From Winogradskyella psychrotolerans (GTDB lineage Bacteria; Bacteroidota; Bacteroidia; Flavobacteriales; Flavobacteriaceae), in NCBI RefSeq assembly GCF_018860545.1, contig NZ_JAHKPN010000039.1:1-64000 (forward strand): a stretch of DNA of 64,000 nucleotides, given 5' to 3'. The notes beneath the pieces were generated by a model. That model did not search any database and was not told where the DNA came from. It saw nothing but the letters and a program-made list of their open reading frames with translations. Positions 25,906 to 35,400 of the stretch are shown here, piece after piece. Both the position numbers and the translations under genes were made by a program. Each line of letters begins with the position of its first letter. Within the stretch, counting starts at the first letter, position 1.

Positions 25906-28581
25906 TTAGTTCTTAGTGGAATCGGTTGCTTTTTCGGTTTCAGATTTTTTCTTCCCACTTAATATACCTCCCAAAATACTACCAACTCCTTCTTTAACTT
26001 TGTCTTCAGTAGATTGCTTAGTAGTGTCTTCTTTCGTAGATGTTGAATCTGTCGCCGTCGTCGTTGTATTTCCGCCTAAAAGTCCACTTAGTAAATCATT
26101 AACTTTATCTTTTCCTTGCCCAATTAATTTTTGTTTTTCTATTTCAATCAATTGTTGGGTTAAGTTAGAAACACCAGACGTTAAATCTGTTTTAATATTT
26201 GGACTCGTAAACGTTCCACCAATATTTGCTGTAACAGGAACCGTTAGATTATTGACTTCACTGTCGTTAATCTTCCCAATTAAACGATTCACTTCGCTTC
26301 CTAAGTATTTTGCTGGGACTTGTAAAACGGCATTATAATTCATGGTGTTCGTGAAACTATGAGATCCTGAAACTTCAATAGGGATGTCTTTATATTTAAG
26401 TGTAAATGGTTTCACAGATACCTGTCCGTTCTCAAAACTTAAATTTGTTTTAATATCTTTTAAATCCAAATCATTAAAATCAATAAAATCTAGCTTACTA
26501 TCTAAATTGGATAGTAGTGGGCTGTTGCTAGCATCTACTTTATCTGTTAAAATTTCTGCTAAAGCACTTCCTGTCATGGTGGATAAATCTGGAGAAAAAC
26601 TATCGTCTAAAAATCCACTAATATTAATGGTTGAGTTTAATTTTCCCTGTAAGACCTTAGCTATAGGTGCTAAGGCTTTTAACATATCCAAATCATTGAA
26701 TGACTGTGAAATATCAAAGTTTTGCATAGCCAAATTCATATCAAAAGATGGTTGTGCAGCTTTGGTAGAAACGTTACCTGAAAGCCCTAATTGACCATTA
26801 AAAATATCTGTAGTAACATTTTTTAGACTTGCGCTTTGATCTTTTATGACTAATTGACCTTTTACATTTTTTAAATTAAGGTTATCATATATAACTGTTT
26901 TTGCATTTGCTGTAATGGTACAATCTAAGAACGCCGGAATTTTGAGAGATTCAACTTCTGTTGTTGTATCACTTGTGTTCTCTTTCGACGATTCGGTAGT
27001 TGTTGCATCTTCTGACATAAAATCTGAGAGCGCAAAAACATTAGAATTTAAATTAAAATCACCTTGTAAGTTTTTATCGCTAAGCATAAATCCTAAAAGG
27101 TTTTTTATAGTTCCTGTTGCTGAAAAATCACTTTGTCCTGTTTGGGCATCAAAGTTATTAAGACTTATAGTGCCTGGTTTAAAGGTTATGCCTGCATTAT
27201 TAATTTGAATTGGATTGACCATATCATCAGAAGAAAACACAAAACCGGATAGCGATACATTTCCGTCATTTTTAATACGTTGGTACGCATTAGTTTCAAT
27301 AGCATCCATATCAAACGAAGTACTAACATTTGCTTTTAGTATACCACTAAGCTCACTATCTAATTCAACAGGATAAGCTTTACTAATATTAGATAAATTT
27401 AAAACACCATTCAATTTAGCAGCAATTAACATGTTTTTGGTTAAGTTTTTAATCGAAGCTTCAGATTTAAATACATCTTCATCGATTTGAAAATTGAGTT
27501 TATTAATATTTACAAAGGTGTCATCAACATTACCTGTAGTATTTTTCACAGAAGCATCGATTGAAATGTTTCGAACACTTTTTGGGAGGTCTGGAAATTT
27601 AAAAGAGGCATTTTCAGAATTAAGAGTAATATCTAATGTAGGAATGGTTTCTTCTGAAACTAAACCTTTAATCACACCATTAACGGTGAAGTTTCCAGTA
27701 GTGCTTACATTGTCGATGTTCTTAGCATAGGCTTCTGGTATAAGAGCTAAAAAACTCTTAAATGATGCTTCCGGATTTTTAAAAGTGATGTCAATTTCTT
27801 GGCCAGCATCTACCAATTGCACAAAGCCATCAAATTCCAATGGCAAAGCATTGATGTAGGCCTTATTTTCTTTAAATGTATATTTCTGTTGCTCTAAATC
27901 TAAATCGATAAGTGCATCTAATTTAATGCTGTGGTTACTTAAATACTCAGTGCTATCCATGGCAAAGGTCACATTCGCTTCAGTATTGGTGTCCAATTCA
28001 GATTTTCCACCAGAGAAAATACCAGTGCCATTATGGTTAATTTCAGTAAGATAAAATGCCATGTTAGACGTATCATCTATGTATGTAAATGCGCTGTTAT
28101 TTAATTCATAATGTTCAATATCGAAGCTAAAACCGGTAGAACTTTCTGTTTCTGAAGGTGTTTCAACAACGGCTTCATTTTCTTTTACGATATCATAATT
28201 TACAGCGCCCGTTTTATTAGTCTTTAAAACTAAAAGTAGCTCATTGGCAATTATTTCATTAACTTCTAAAGGTTCATCGGTACCATTTAAGAGTTGCATA
28301 ACACCCATTTCAAAAGATAAAGATTTAGCGGTTGCTAAGGTTTCTCCTGCAAAAGGTGCTCTATTGATGATTTTTAAGTTGTCGACACTAATTTCAGCTT
28401 TAGGAAAACTACTGATAAGACTTAAACTAATATCATTAAAAGTGAGTTCGGCATTTAAATTTTCATCCGCATAGTTCTGAACAATTGTATCTACTTTAGA
28501 TTCTAATATAAAAGGAATTGCAATAAGAATCGCAATAAACACGAGTAATACAATTCCAATAATTTTCAAAAATTTCTTCAT
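25906..28581 (-). CDS. AsmA-family protein
   Basis: This 891-residue protein begins with an N-terminal transmembrane helix (IIGIVLLVFIAILIAIPFIL) and the AsmA start block with DTIVQNYADENLNAELTFNDISLSLISSFPKAEIS. Long beta-rich periplasmic repeats with DFSATGTIKNLLGF and NGQLGLSGNVSTKA follow. The C-terminal AsmA-like domain (VPAKYLGSEVNRLIGKINDS) is followed by a low-complexity Lys/Thr/Ser-rich tail. AsmA-like proteins are anchored in the inner membrane and span the periplasm. They have roles in outer-membrane lipid and protein transport. The specific client here is unknown. It is single and lies between rpoD and the transporter gene. Confidence 0.88.
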   Translation of the reverse strand: MKKFLKIIGIVLLVFIAILIAIPFILESKVDTIVQNYADENLNAELTFNDISLSLISSFPKAEISVDNLKIINRAPFAGETLATAKSLSFEMGVMQLLNGTDEPLEVNEIIANELLLVLKTNKTGAVNYDIVKENEAVVETPSETESSTGFSFDIEHYELNNSAFTYIDDTSNMAFYLTEINHNGTGIFSGGKSELDTNTEANVTFAMDSTEYLSNHSIKLDALIDLDLEQQKYTFKENKAYINALPLEFDGFVQLVDAGQEIDITFKNPEASFKSFLALIPEAYAKNIDNVSTTGNFTVNGVIKGLVSEETIPTLDITLNSENASFKFPDLPKSVRNISIDASVKNTTGNVDDTFVNINKLNFQIDEDVFKSEASIKNLTKNMLIAAKLNGVLNLSNISKAYPVELDSELSGILKANVSTSFDMDAIETNAYQRIKNDGNVSLSGFVFSSDDMVNPIQINNAGITFKPGTISLNNFDAQTGQSDFSATGTIKNLLGFMLSDKNLQGDFNLNSNVFALSDFMSEDATTTESSKENTSDTTTEVESLKIPAFLDCTITANAKTVIYDNLNLKNVKGQLVIKDQSASLKNVTTDIFNGQLGLSGNVSTKAAQPSFDMNLAMQNFDISQSFNDLDMLKALAPIAKVLQGKLNSTINISGFLDDSFSPDLSTMTGSALAEILTDKVDASNSPLLSNLDSKLDFIDFNDLDLKDIKTNLSFENGQVSVKPFTLKYKDIPIEVSGSHSFTNTMNYNAVLQVPAKYLGSEVNRLIGKINDSEVNNLTVPVTANIGGTFTSPNIKTDLTSGVSNLTQQLIEIEKQKLIGQGKDKVNDLLSGLLGGNTTTTATDSTSTKEDTTKQSTEDKVKEGVGSILGGILSGKKKSETEKATDSTKN

Positions 28582-28685
28582 AAGGCTTATTTATGGTTTA
28601 AGACAATATACTATATACGCAAAATACCGTATTAAAGTTGCTAATATCGCTAAGTTTAAGAAGATTTTAGTGTTTTGATTGGCCG

Positions 28686-29390
28686 TTATAGTAAATTTAT
28701 TTCCTCATTTAATTTTAGCTTGAAGCGTTTACGGAATAAATACACGCCGAAGTATAGAAAAGGAGTGTCTAGTATAGCGACTAAAACCTTAAAAATAAAG
28801 CCGCTAATAAGCAAGCCTGCGAAGTTTTGCCAATCTATAATTCCGAACGAACATAGCAAGGTCACAATGGTGAGCGTATCGATAAATTGTGAAAACCAGG
28901 TAGAAAAATTATTACGCAACCAAAGATGTTTGCCTTTGGTTAATCGTTTCCAGAAATGATAAATTTGAATGTCTACAAATTGTGCAAATAGGTACGTTAC
29001 CATACTCGCAAAAACAGCGAGTGATGTATTTCCAAAAACTTGATTAAACATGTTATCATCTACGTAAGACCACGAAGTAGCAGGTACATTAGAAGCTGTA
29101 TAAATAATTAGAAGTGAAAATAATGAGGCGAAAATTCCAATAATCACAATGTCGTTAGCACGTTTTCTACCATATATCTCACTAATTAAATCGGTAATAA
29201 GAAATGTGATTGGGTATGGTAAAATACCAACAGAAATTTCGAATAATTTCGTTCCAAATATTTCATTGCCATAAGGATACCAATAGAAAAATTTTTGAAA
29301 TATTAAATTAGAAACGACTAGTGAAGTGATGAAAAGACCTCCAAGGAGGAGGTAAATACGTTGTGCTAAAAGCTTGTCTTTTAATGACAT
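28686..29390 (-). CDS. Queuosine precursor transporter (YhhQ family)
   Basis: The 234-residue membrane protein has about six helices. Signatures of the family are PYPITFLITDLISEIYGRKRA near the middle and LFAQFVDIQIYHFWKRLTKGKHLWLRNNFSTW, followed by FIDT. In E. coli YhhQ imports the 7-cyano/aminomethyl-deazaguanine precursors of queuosine. It is cytoplasmic-membrane located. The substrate of this copy is inferred from the family. No queuosine biosynthesis gene is adjacent in the window. Confidence 0.9.
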   Translation of the reverse strand: MSLKDKLLAQRIYLLLGGLFITSLVVSNLIFQKFFYWYPYGNEIFGTKLFEISVGILPYPITFLITDLISEIYGRKRANDIVIIGIFASLFSLLIIYTASNVPATSWSYVDDNMFNQVFGNTSLAVFASMVTYLFAQFVDIQIYHFWKRLTKGKHLWLRNNFSTWFSQFIDTLTIVTLLCSFGIIDWQNFAGLLISGFIFKVLVAILDTPFLYFGVYLFRKRFKLKLNEEINLL

Positions 29391-29461
29391 TAAAAATGGT
29401 TAATAAATAGTTTCGGTAAAGCTAAAGTAATAAAATTTGTTTTAGTTATTTTGTTGCTTCG

Positions 29462-30610
29462 ATGAAACCAACTAAAAACATTCACATAGCATTAGGGAGT
29501 AACAAAGGCAATAAATTGCAGTATTTGCAATCGGCTATTGATGCTATTTTTGAACGTATTGGTGCGGTTAAGAAGATTTCTAAAGTCTATAAAACACCAG
29601 CATTTGGTTTTGAGGGTGATGATTTTTATAATGCTTGTATTACGGTTCAAACAGAGTTGAAGCCTAAGAGAGTTCTGAAGTTGCTTCAAGAAATTGAAGT
29701 AGAATTAGGGCGCAAATCTAAATCGAGCCAAGGGTATGAGTCTCGTGAAATAGATTTGGATATTATTTTTTTTGAAGATGAAGTTATCGAAGAAAAAACC
29801 TTAATAATTCCGCATCCCGAACTTCAGAACCGTAAATTCGTTTTACAGCCGCTTATGGATATTTCAAAATCCATACAGCATCCCATTTTAAAGCGGTCAA
29901 TTGATGTTTTATTACAAGAATGTAAAGACGATTCAGACATAGAATCCTTAAATATTTGGTTGAAAAACCCGAAAAAATCTTACACGTTTAAGGATTTTAA
30001 TTATATCGCCATTGAAGGTAATATTGGAGCCGGAAAAACGAGTTTGGCTAATAAAATTGCAAGTGACTTTAATGCGAAATTGATCTTAGAACGTTTTGCC
30101 GATAATCCGTTCTTACCAAAATTTTACAAGGAACCAGAGCGTTATGCATTTACATTAGAGATGTCATTTTTAGCAGACCGTTACCAACAAATTTCTGACG
30201 ATTTATCGCAATTGGATTTGTTTAAAGATTTTATGGTAAGCGATTATGATGTTTATAAATCTTTAATTTTTTCAAAAATAACCTTGCCAGAAGATGAGTT
30301 TAGGTTGTATAGGAAATTATTTTATCAGGTGTATAAAGACATTGCAAAACCCGACTTGTATGTATATCTGTATCAAAATACGGAACGTTTACAAGCTAAC
30401 ATAAAAAAGCGAGGCCGAAATTATGAGAAGGAGATTAAAGATGACTATCTAGACAAAATAAACACGGGTTATCTTGAGTTTTTAAAAAGTCAGCAAGATA
30501 TGAATGTTATGATTATTGATATTTCGGATAAGGACTTTGTGAAGTCTCGTGAAGATTATTTGTGGTTGTTAGGCGAGATTAATGCAGCTTCGGTAAGAAG
30601 TGAGAAGTAA
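29462..30610 (+). CDS. folK: Bifunctional FolK (HPPK) - deoxynucleoside kinase fusion
   Basis: The 382-residue protein joins two enzymes. Residues 1-140 are HPPK of the folate pathway: ALGSNKGNK, FGFEGDDFYNACITV, and GYESREIDLDIIFFEDEV with the Mg/ATP-binding Asp pair. Residues about 180-375 are a deoxynucleoside kinase of the dNK family: P-loop GNIGAGKT at 186-193, the ERFADNPFLPKFYKEPER substrate segment, and the LID-like RGRNYEKEIKDDYL. HPPK makes 6-hydroxymethyl-dihydropterin diphosphate, while dNKs salvage deoxynucleosides. A fusion of these two is known in Bacteroidota. Both active sites look complete. The single gene points to coordinate folate and dNTP supply, an inference. Confidence 0.92.
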   Translation: MKPTKNIHIALGSNKGNKLQYLQSAIDAIFERIGAVKKISKVYKTPAFGFEGDDFYNACITVQTELKPKRVLKLLQEIEVELGRKSKSSQGYESREIDLDIIFFEDEVIEEKTLIIPHPELQNRKFVLQPLMDISKSIQHPILKRSIDVLLQECKDDSDIESLNIWLKNPKKSYTFKDFNYIAIEGNIGAGKTSLANKIASDFNAKLILERFADNPFLPKFYKEPERYAFTLEMSFLADRYQQISDDLSQLDLFKDFMVSDYDVYKSLIFSKITLPEDEFRLYRKLFYQVYKDIAKPDLYVYLYQNTERLQANIKKRGRNYEKEIKDDYLDKINTGYLEFLKSQQDMNVMIIDISDKDFVKSREDYLWLLGEINAASVRSEK

Positions 30611-30740
30611 GTTGTGTTATGTTGGAAGTTTGTTTAATTACTTCGTTTGGTTTCCAGAATGCCGTGTAATTACAGAATCTCATTATTTAGGCTAACAAGA
30701 ATTATGCGATTTCTCGCTATCTCTCGAAATGACTAAAACT

Positions 30741-31400
30741 TTAATCAAAAATATATAGTGTAGTCACAATAACCCCTTTATTATCCTCAGGAATTATTTC
30801 ATTTAAAATTTTAACTTTTTTTATTTTCAAATTGAAAGGCGCAGCCAATACATCAACACCACTTTGTTTTTTAATTCTTATGCCTTGGCCCGAAATAATA
30901 TCCTTATTAGGTGTGAAGTTCCCTTCTGGAAGATGTTCAGTAAGAATAATGTATTTATACTTTGGTAATTTCTTAACAATTTTCAGAATTTCAGCATTAG
31001 ATAAATGTTGAAGGACTTGTCTTAATATGATGCAATCTGCTTTAGGAAGTTCATCATCGACAATATTTAGGCCATAAAACTCTAAATTTTCGGCTTTAAA
31101 TAACTTTTTATTTCTTTCGATGAGATTTTCAACGATATCAATTCCAATATATCTTTGAGTATATTTTGTAAGATGTTTTCCAATATTGAAATCACCACAA
31201 CCCAAATCGCAAACCGTTAAGGCATTGTTATGAGATTTTAAAAAAGTAGAAACACACTCTAAATAAGGTGCAACAATATTAGCGTCGTGAGAACCAGAAC
31301 CTGAATAAAAATCAAAATCTTTTCCGCCCCAAAGATGCATGTCGTAAACTTGTTGCATGGCGTCTTTTGTTGGCCAAGGTGTCTTTGTTTTCTTTTTCAT
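30741..31400 (-). CDS. Class I SAM-dependent methyltransferase
   Basis: The 219-residue protein has the Rossmann SAM-binding motif I in VCDLGCGDFNIGKHL. Motif II is probably in IGIDIVENLIERN, and the acidic/hydrophobic ILRQVLQHLS block is typical of methyltransferase motif IV. The front end (MQQVYDMHLWGGKDFDFYSGSGSHD) has some resemblance to family members that modify small molecules or glycans. No substrate can be assigned. No signal peptide is present. It lies upstream of two palindromic repeats and a trmH-like gene on the same strand. Confidence 0.8.
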   Translation of the reverse strand: MKKKTKTPWPTKDAMQQVYDMHLWGGKDFDFYSGSGSHDANIVAPYLECVSTFLKSHNNALTVCDLGCGDFNIGKHLTKYTQRYIGIDIVENLIERNKKLFKAENLEFYGLNIVDDELPKADCIILRQVLQHLSNAEILKIVKKLPKYKYIILTEHLPEGNFTPNKDIISGQGIRIKKQSGVDVLAAPFNLKIKKVKILNEIIPEDNKGVIVTTLYIFD

Positions 31401-31404
31401 GATT

Positions 31405-31480
31405 TGTTATTCCTGCGAAGGCAGGAATCTACTTATTTGTGTTCTTAAGGTTATGGATTCCTGCCTTCGCAGGAATGACA
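31405..31480. repeat. Palindromic short interspersed repeat, copy 1
   Basis: The arms ATTCCTGCGAAGGCAGGAAT and its inverse (at 31456-31476) form a perfect 21-bp inverted repeat. Each arm is itself palindromic. The outer borders TGTT.../...GACA pair with one mismatch. Total length is 76 bp. The same family recurs at 32058-32132, flanking the trmH-like gene. Confidence 0.8.
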
Positions 31481-31489
31481 GTTGATAGT

Positions 31490-32047
31490 TTAGATGGGCT
31501 TTTTCATCTTACTAAACACATCCCAAATTACAACACCACAACTCACCGAAATATTTAAAGAATGCTTGGTGCCATATTGTGGGATTTCAATCACTACGTC
31601 ACTGGTATCAACGACGTTTTGGTCTACACCTTTAACCTCGTTACCGAATACAAAAGCGTATTTTTCGTTAGGCTGAGGTTTAAAATTATTGAGCATTGTT
31701 GCGTTTTCGGCTTGTTCAATAGAGCAGATTTTCACATTTTCTGCTTTAAGTTTATTAATAACATCTAAGGTGTTTTCTGCATATTCCCAGTCTACAGTTT
31801 CTGTACTTCCTAAAGCTGTTTTTCTAATGTCGTTATGAGGTGGTTGCGCAGTGATGCCGCAGAGATAAATTTTTTCGATTAAAAAAGCATCACTCGTTCT
31901 AAAGACGGAACCAATATTGTTTAAACTTCTAATATTATCTAGGATGATAATAATAGGAGATTTTTCAGCCGTTTTAAATTCTGAAACTTCTAATCGGTCT
32001 AATTCTTCGTTTTTTAACTTTCTGCTTTTAGTGTACTTCTGTGACAT
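31490..32047 (-). CDS. TrmH/SpoU-family RNA methyltransferase
   Basis: The 185-residue protein is a SPOUT methyltransferase. Motif 1 is NIGSVFRTSDAFLIEKIYL, motif 2 includes FVFGNEVKGVDQNVVD and motif 3 is IPQYGTKHSLNISVSCGVVIWDV. It transfers methyl groups from SAM to the ribose 2'-O of tRNA or rRNA. The specific RNA target is not resolved from sequence. At 185 residues it has the compact core size, without a long N-terminal RNA-binding domain. It lies between two copies of a palindromic repeat. Confidence 0.9.
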   Translation of the reverse strand: MSQKYTKSRKLKNEELDRLEVSEFKTAEKSPIIIILDNIRSLNNIGSVFRTSDAFLIEKIYLCGITAQPPHNDIRKTALGSTETVDWEYAENTLDVINKLKAENVKICSIEQAENATMLNNFKPQPNEKYAFVFGNEVKGVDQNVVDTSDVVIEIPQYGTKHSLNISVSCGVVIWDVFSKMKKPI

Positions 32048-32057
32048 CTAATATATT

Positions 32058-32132
32058 TGTCATTCCTGCGCAGGCAGGAATCTATTTGTTATTTAATTCC
32101 TATTATGGATTCCTACCTGCGCAGGAATGACA
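32058..32132. repeat. Palindromic short interspersed repeat, copy 2
   Basis: The 25-bp left arm (32058-32082) and right arm (32108-32132) pair with one mismatch and start TGTCATTCCTGCG. The middle is 25 bp. It belongs to the same family as the repeat at 31405-31480. The outer TGTCATTCC / GGAATGACA edges are shared. Confidence 0.8.
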
Positions 32133-32267
32133 GCTTATTTCACTTATCAACATCTGTAAATAACTTCTAGTCTTTCGGTTTTAATAAACCTCAAAATATA
32201 AGTAATTTAGCGAACTTTCAGTTCTGAAATGTTCAGAGCAAAAATATAACTTAAAACGAGATTACCA

Positions 32268-34880
32268 TTGGCTAAAAGCGCAAAAAAAGTAACACCATTA
32301 ATGAAACAGTATAATGCCATCAAGGTAAAATATCCTGATGCCTTATTACTGTTTAGAGTTGGCGATTTTTACGAAACCTTTGGTAGCGATGCTGTAAAAG
32401 CGTCTAAGATTTTAGATATTATCTTAACAAAACGTGGTGCTGGTAGCGAAAGCGAAATTGAATTGGCAGGTTTTCCACATCATTCTTTAAACACCTATTT
32501 GCCAAAATTAGTTAGAGCGGGTGAGCGTGTTGCTATTTGCGATCAGTTAGAAGATCCAAAGCAAACCAAAACCATTGTTAAACGAGGTGTTACAGAATTA
32601 GTAACACCAGGTGTGGCTTTTAACGATGATATATTACATTCTAAATCTAACAACTTTTTAGCGGCTGTTTATTTTGAAAAACAACGTATAGGTATCGCTT
32701 TTTTAGATATTTCTACGGGCGAGTTTTTAACCTCACAAGGCAATGCAGAGTATATAGATAAGTTACTTCAGAATTTTAATCCAAGTGAAGTTTTAATTTC
32801 TAAGCAAAGTCGAAAAGTGTTTTCTGAAAACTTCGGAAATGATTTTCATACCTTTTATTTAGAAGACTGGGTGTTTCAAGCTGATTACGCCAATGAAACA
32901 TTAACGAAACATTTCAACACTAAAACATTAAAAGGTTTTGGTATTGAAGATTTATACGAAGGGATTATTGCATCTGGTGTGGTGCTTCATTATTTAGGCG
33001 AAACACGTCATAATAAGTTAGAGCATATTGCCACAATTTCTAGAATTGCCACAGACGATTATGTATGGATGGATAAATTCACGATTCGTAATCTAGAACT
33101 TTATAATTCTACCAATGCCAATGCAGTGACACTGATAAATGTCATCGATAAGACGATTTCTGCTATGGGCGGACGAACACTTAAACGTTGGTTGGCTCTT
33201 CCCTTAAAACATGCTGAAAAAATAAAACAGCGTCATGAAGTCGTCAAATATTTATTGGAAAATGAATCTGTATTACAAAAGATTCAAGGACAAATAAAAC
33301 ATATTGGAGATATTGAACGTCTCATTTCAAAAATTGCAACGACTAAGGTAAGTCCACGCGAAGTGATTCAGCTTAAAAACTCTTTAGATGCTATTGTGCC
33401 TATAAAGTCAGTGGCAGAAACATGCGACAACGAAGCTTTAAAAGTTTTAGGAGATAATTTGCATCGTTGCGATTTGTTACGTGAAAAGATAAAGGAAACC
33501 TTAAACGAAGATGCACCTGTTAATATCTTAAAAGGAAGTACAATTGCTGCTGGTTTTTCAGAAGAATTGGATGAATTAAGAGGTTTGTCACATTCTGGAA
33601 AAACCTATTTAGACAATATGTTGAAGCGTGAAAGCGAGCGTACAGGTATCACATCGCTAAAGATTGCGTCGAACAACGTTTTTGGTTATTATATAGAAGT
33701 GAGAAATGCGCACAAAGCTAAAGTTCCAGAAGAATGGATACGTAAGCAAACACTAGTAAATGCCGAGCGTTACATTACCGAAGAACTCAAAGAATACGAA
33801 GCAAAAATTTTAGGAGCAGAAGAGCGTATTTTGGCTATTGAGCAACAATTATTTGCAGAATTAGTGACGTGGATGCATCAATTTATTATTTCGGTGCAGC
33901 AAAATGCACAGTTAATTGGGCAATTAGATTGTTTATGTGGGTTCGCAAGTTTAGCAAAAACCAATAAATATACGTATCCACTAATAGATGATAGTTACGA
34001 TTTAGAAATAAAAGACGGTCGTCATCCTGTTATAGAAAAGCAATTGCCTATTGGTGAACCTTATATTGCAAATGATGTCTATTTAGATAGAGATGCGCAA
34101 CAAATTATTATGATTACTGGTCCAAACATGTCTGGTAAGTCAGCAATTTTAAGACAAATGGCTTTAATTGTGCTATTAGCACAGATTGGAAGTTTTGTAC
34201 CTGCAGGCGAAGCTCGAATCGGTTTAGTGGATAAGATTTTTACAAGGGTAGGAGCAAGTGATAATATCTCAATGGGAGAATCGACTTTTATGGTAGAGAT
34301 GAATGAGACGGCTTCTATTCTTAATAATATATCCGATAGAAGTTTAGTGCTATTAGATGAAATAGGACGAGGAACAAGCACTTATGATGGTATTTCTATC
34401 GCTTGGGCTATTAGCGAATATTTGCATGAGCATCCATCGAAGCCAAAAACATTATTTGCAACGCATTACCATGAGTTAAATGAAATGTGCGAAACTTTTG
34501 AAAGGATTAAAAACTTCAATGTATCTGTCAAAGAATTAAAAGACAATGTACTTTTTGTTAGAAAGCTAGTAGAAGGAGGAAGTGAACACAGTTTTGGAAT
34601 CCACGTGGCTAAAATGGCCGGAATGCCACAGCAAGTTATTAGACGTGCAAATAAGATTTTATCCAAATTAGAGAAGTCACATTCTAGTGAAGAGTTAACA
34701 GATAAGGTAAAAAGTTTAAAAGATGATTTGCAATTGAGTTTCTTTAATTTAGATGACCCTTTGTTAATAGAAATAAAAGACGAAATTTTACATACTGATA
34801 TTGATACACTTACACCGGTGGAAGCCTTGATGAAACTGAATGAAATTAAGCGAATGTTGATCAAGAAAAAGCAAGCTTAA
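32268..34880 (+). CDS. mutS: DNA mismatch repair protein MutS
   Basis: The 870-residue protein carries the mismatch-recognition domain I with the Phe-x-Glu motif in VGDFYETFG. The ATPase domain has Walker [10 protein letters not shown], Walker [17 protein letters not shown], and the signature ATHYHELN. The C-terminal dimerisation/helix region is also present. It recognises base-base mismatches and small loops and recruits MutL. The start codon is TTG at 32268, followed by [15 protein letters not shown], which aligns with the usual MutS N-terminus. No better start precedes it. Confidence 0.98.
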   Translation: MAKSAKKVTPLMKQYNAIKVKYPDALLLFRVGDFYETFGSDAVKASKILDIILTKRGAGSESEIELAGFPHHSLNTYLPKLVRAGERVAICDQLEDPKQTKTIVKRGVTELVTPGVAFNDDILHSKSNNFLAAVYFEKQRIGIAFLDISTGEFLTSQGNAEYIDKLLQNFNPSEVLISKQSRKVFSENFGNDFHTFYLEDWVFQADYANETLTKHFNTKTLKGFGIEDLYEGIIASGVVLHYLGETRHNKLEHIATISRIATDDYVWMDKFTIRNLELYNSTNANAVTLINVIDKTISAMGGRTLKRWLALPLKHAEKIKQRHEVVKYLLENESVLQKIQGQIKHIGDIERLISKIATTKVSPREVIQLKNSLDAIVPIKSVAETCDNEALKVLGDNLHRCDLLREKIKETLNEDAPVNILKGSTIAAGFSEELDELRGLSHSGKTYLDNMLKRESERTGITSLKIASNNVFGYYIEVRNAHKAKVPEEWIRKQTLVNAERYITEELKEYEAKILGAEERILAIEQQLFAELVTWMHQFIISVQQNAQLIGQLDCLCGFASLAKTNKYTYPLIDDSYDLEIKDGRHPVIEKQLPIGEPYIANDVYLDRDAQQIIMITGPNMSGKSAILRQMALIVLLAQIGSFVPAGEARIGLVDKIFTRVGASDNISMGESTFMVEMNETASILNNISDRSLVLLDEIGRGTSTYDGISIAWAISEYLHEHPSKPKTLFATHYHELNEMCETFERIKNFNVSVKELKDNVLFVRKLVEGGSEHSFGIHVAKMAGMPQQVIRRANKILSKLEKSHSSEELTDKVKSLKDDLQLSFFNLDDPLLIEIKDEILHTDIDTLTPVEALMKLNEIKRMLIKKKQA

Positions 34881-34910
34881 AAAAAAATAAATTTATTTTC
34901 AAAAAAGGCT

Positions 34911-34939
34911 TTGGTTTTAAGATTTAAATTTTAAATTTG
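34911..34939 (+). promoter_or_regulatory. Promoter of the tRNA-Gly/tRNA-Leu operon
   Basis: TTG at 34911-34913, an 18-bp spacer and TAAATTTG at 34932-34939 fit the Bacteroidota consensus exactly. It ends 35 bp before the tRNA-Gly 5' end. Confidence 0.75.
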
Positions 34940-34974
34940 CATCCGCTTTTGAAGCGAAAAGTTCTTTAAAAACT

Positions 34975-35046
34975 GCGAAAGTAGCTCAGGGGTAGAGCAT
35001 CACCTTGCCAAGGTGGAGGTCGTGGGTTCAAATCCCATCTTTCGCT
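34975..35046 (+). tRNA. tRNA-Gly (anticodon GCC)
   Basis: A 72-nt cloverleaf has a 7-bp acceptor stem (GCGAAAG / CTTTCGC), anticodon loop TTGCCAA giving anticodon GCC, and T-loop GGTTCAAATCC. The discriminator base is T. No CCA is encoded after it. Confidence 0.95.
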
Positions 35047-35087
35047 CGATATAATATACCAATTTAGTTGCAGTCTGTAACTAAGAT

Positions 35088-35174
35088 GCTGAAGTGGTGG
35101 AATTGGTAGACACGTTGGACTTAAAATCCAATGTCCATTAGGACGTACGGGTTCAAGTCCCGTCTTCAGTACCA
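35088..35174 (+). tRNA. tRNA-Leu (anticodon TAA), integration target
   Basis: A long-variable-arm tRNA has anticodon stem TTGGA/TCCAA, loop CTTAAAA (anticodon TAA) and T-loop GGTTCAAGTCC. It ends in encoded CCA at 35172-35174. The acceptor stem is GCTGAAG paired with CTTCAGT, so position 1:72 is a G-U pair. The 57 bp from 35116 to 35172 recur at 57801, the other end of the island. The 3' end, with the encoded CCA, therefore comes from the island. Confidence 0.93.
35116..35172 (+). repeat. attL: left copy of the 57-bp attachment repeat
   Basis: This is a perfect direct repeat of 57801-57857, starting TGGACTTAAAATCC and ending CTTCAGTAC. It covers the anticodon stem-loop, variable arm, T-arm and acceptor 3' strand of tRNA-Leu. 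The bases just outside differ on both sides, which fixes the limits. Confidence 0.95.
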
Positions 35175-35208
35175 AGCCTTTGCGGGATTTCCTGCAAAGG
35201 CTTTTTTT
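35174..35208 (+). terminator. Island-derived terminator downstream of tRNA-Leu
   Basis: A 13-bp stem (AAGCCTTTGCGGG / CCTGCAAAGGCTT, one G-U pair) has loop ATTT and a run of 7 T. It starts at the tRNA CCA end and replaces the original terminator, now at 57863-57894 beyond the island. Confidence 0.9.
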
Positions 35209-35213
35209 ATTTA

Positions 35214-35234
35214 GGTACAACATAGGTACAACAT
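35214..35234 (+). repeat. Left arm-type repeats: tandem GGTACAACAT
   Basis: GGTACAACAT occurs at 35214-35223 and 35225-35234, spaced 11 bp apart. The same pair in the same orientation occurs at the right end of the island (57680 and 57691), with a further copy at 57624. They are candidate arm sites for the island integrase. The rest of 35235-35400 shows no gene. Confidence 0.65.
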
Positions 35235-35400
35235 TTCTTTATATTATAATTTTTATTTAAAATGATGTGTTTTGGCATCATTTGAAATTGTCTCTCTTCA
35301 ATACAATGAAAATTTATTTTTTAACCGTCCTTGTTGTCAGCAGAGCATAAAGCCTTTTGTTTTCGGAACTATCTAGTTTTTAAGATTTGTTTTTGTTTAG

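Noticed and set aside
34966..35223. Minus-strand frame of 85 residues with DLNPRPPPWQGDALPLSYF
   Set aside because: It is the antisense translation of the tRNA-Gly and tRNA-Leu genes, a well-known annotation artefact.
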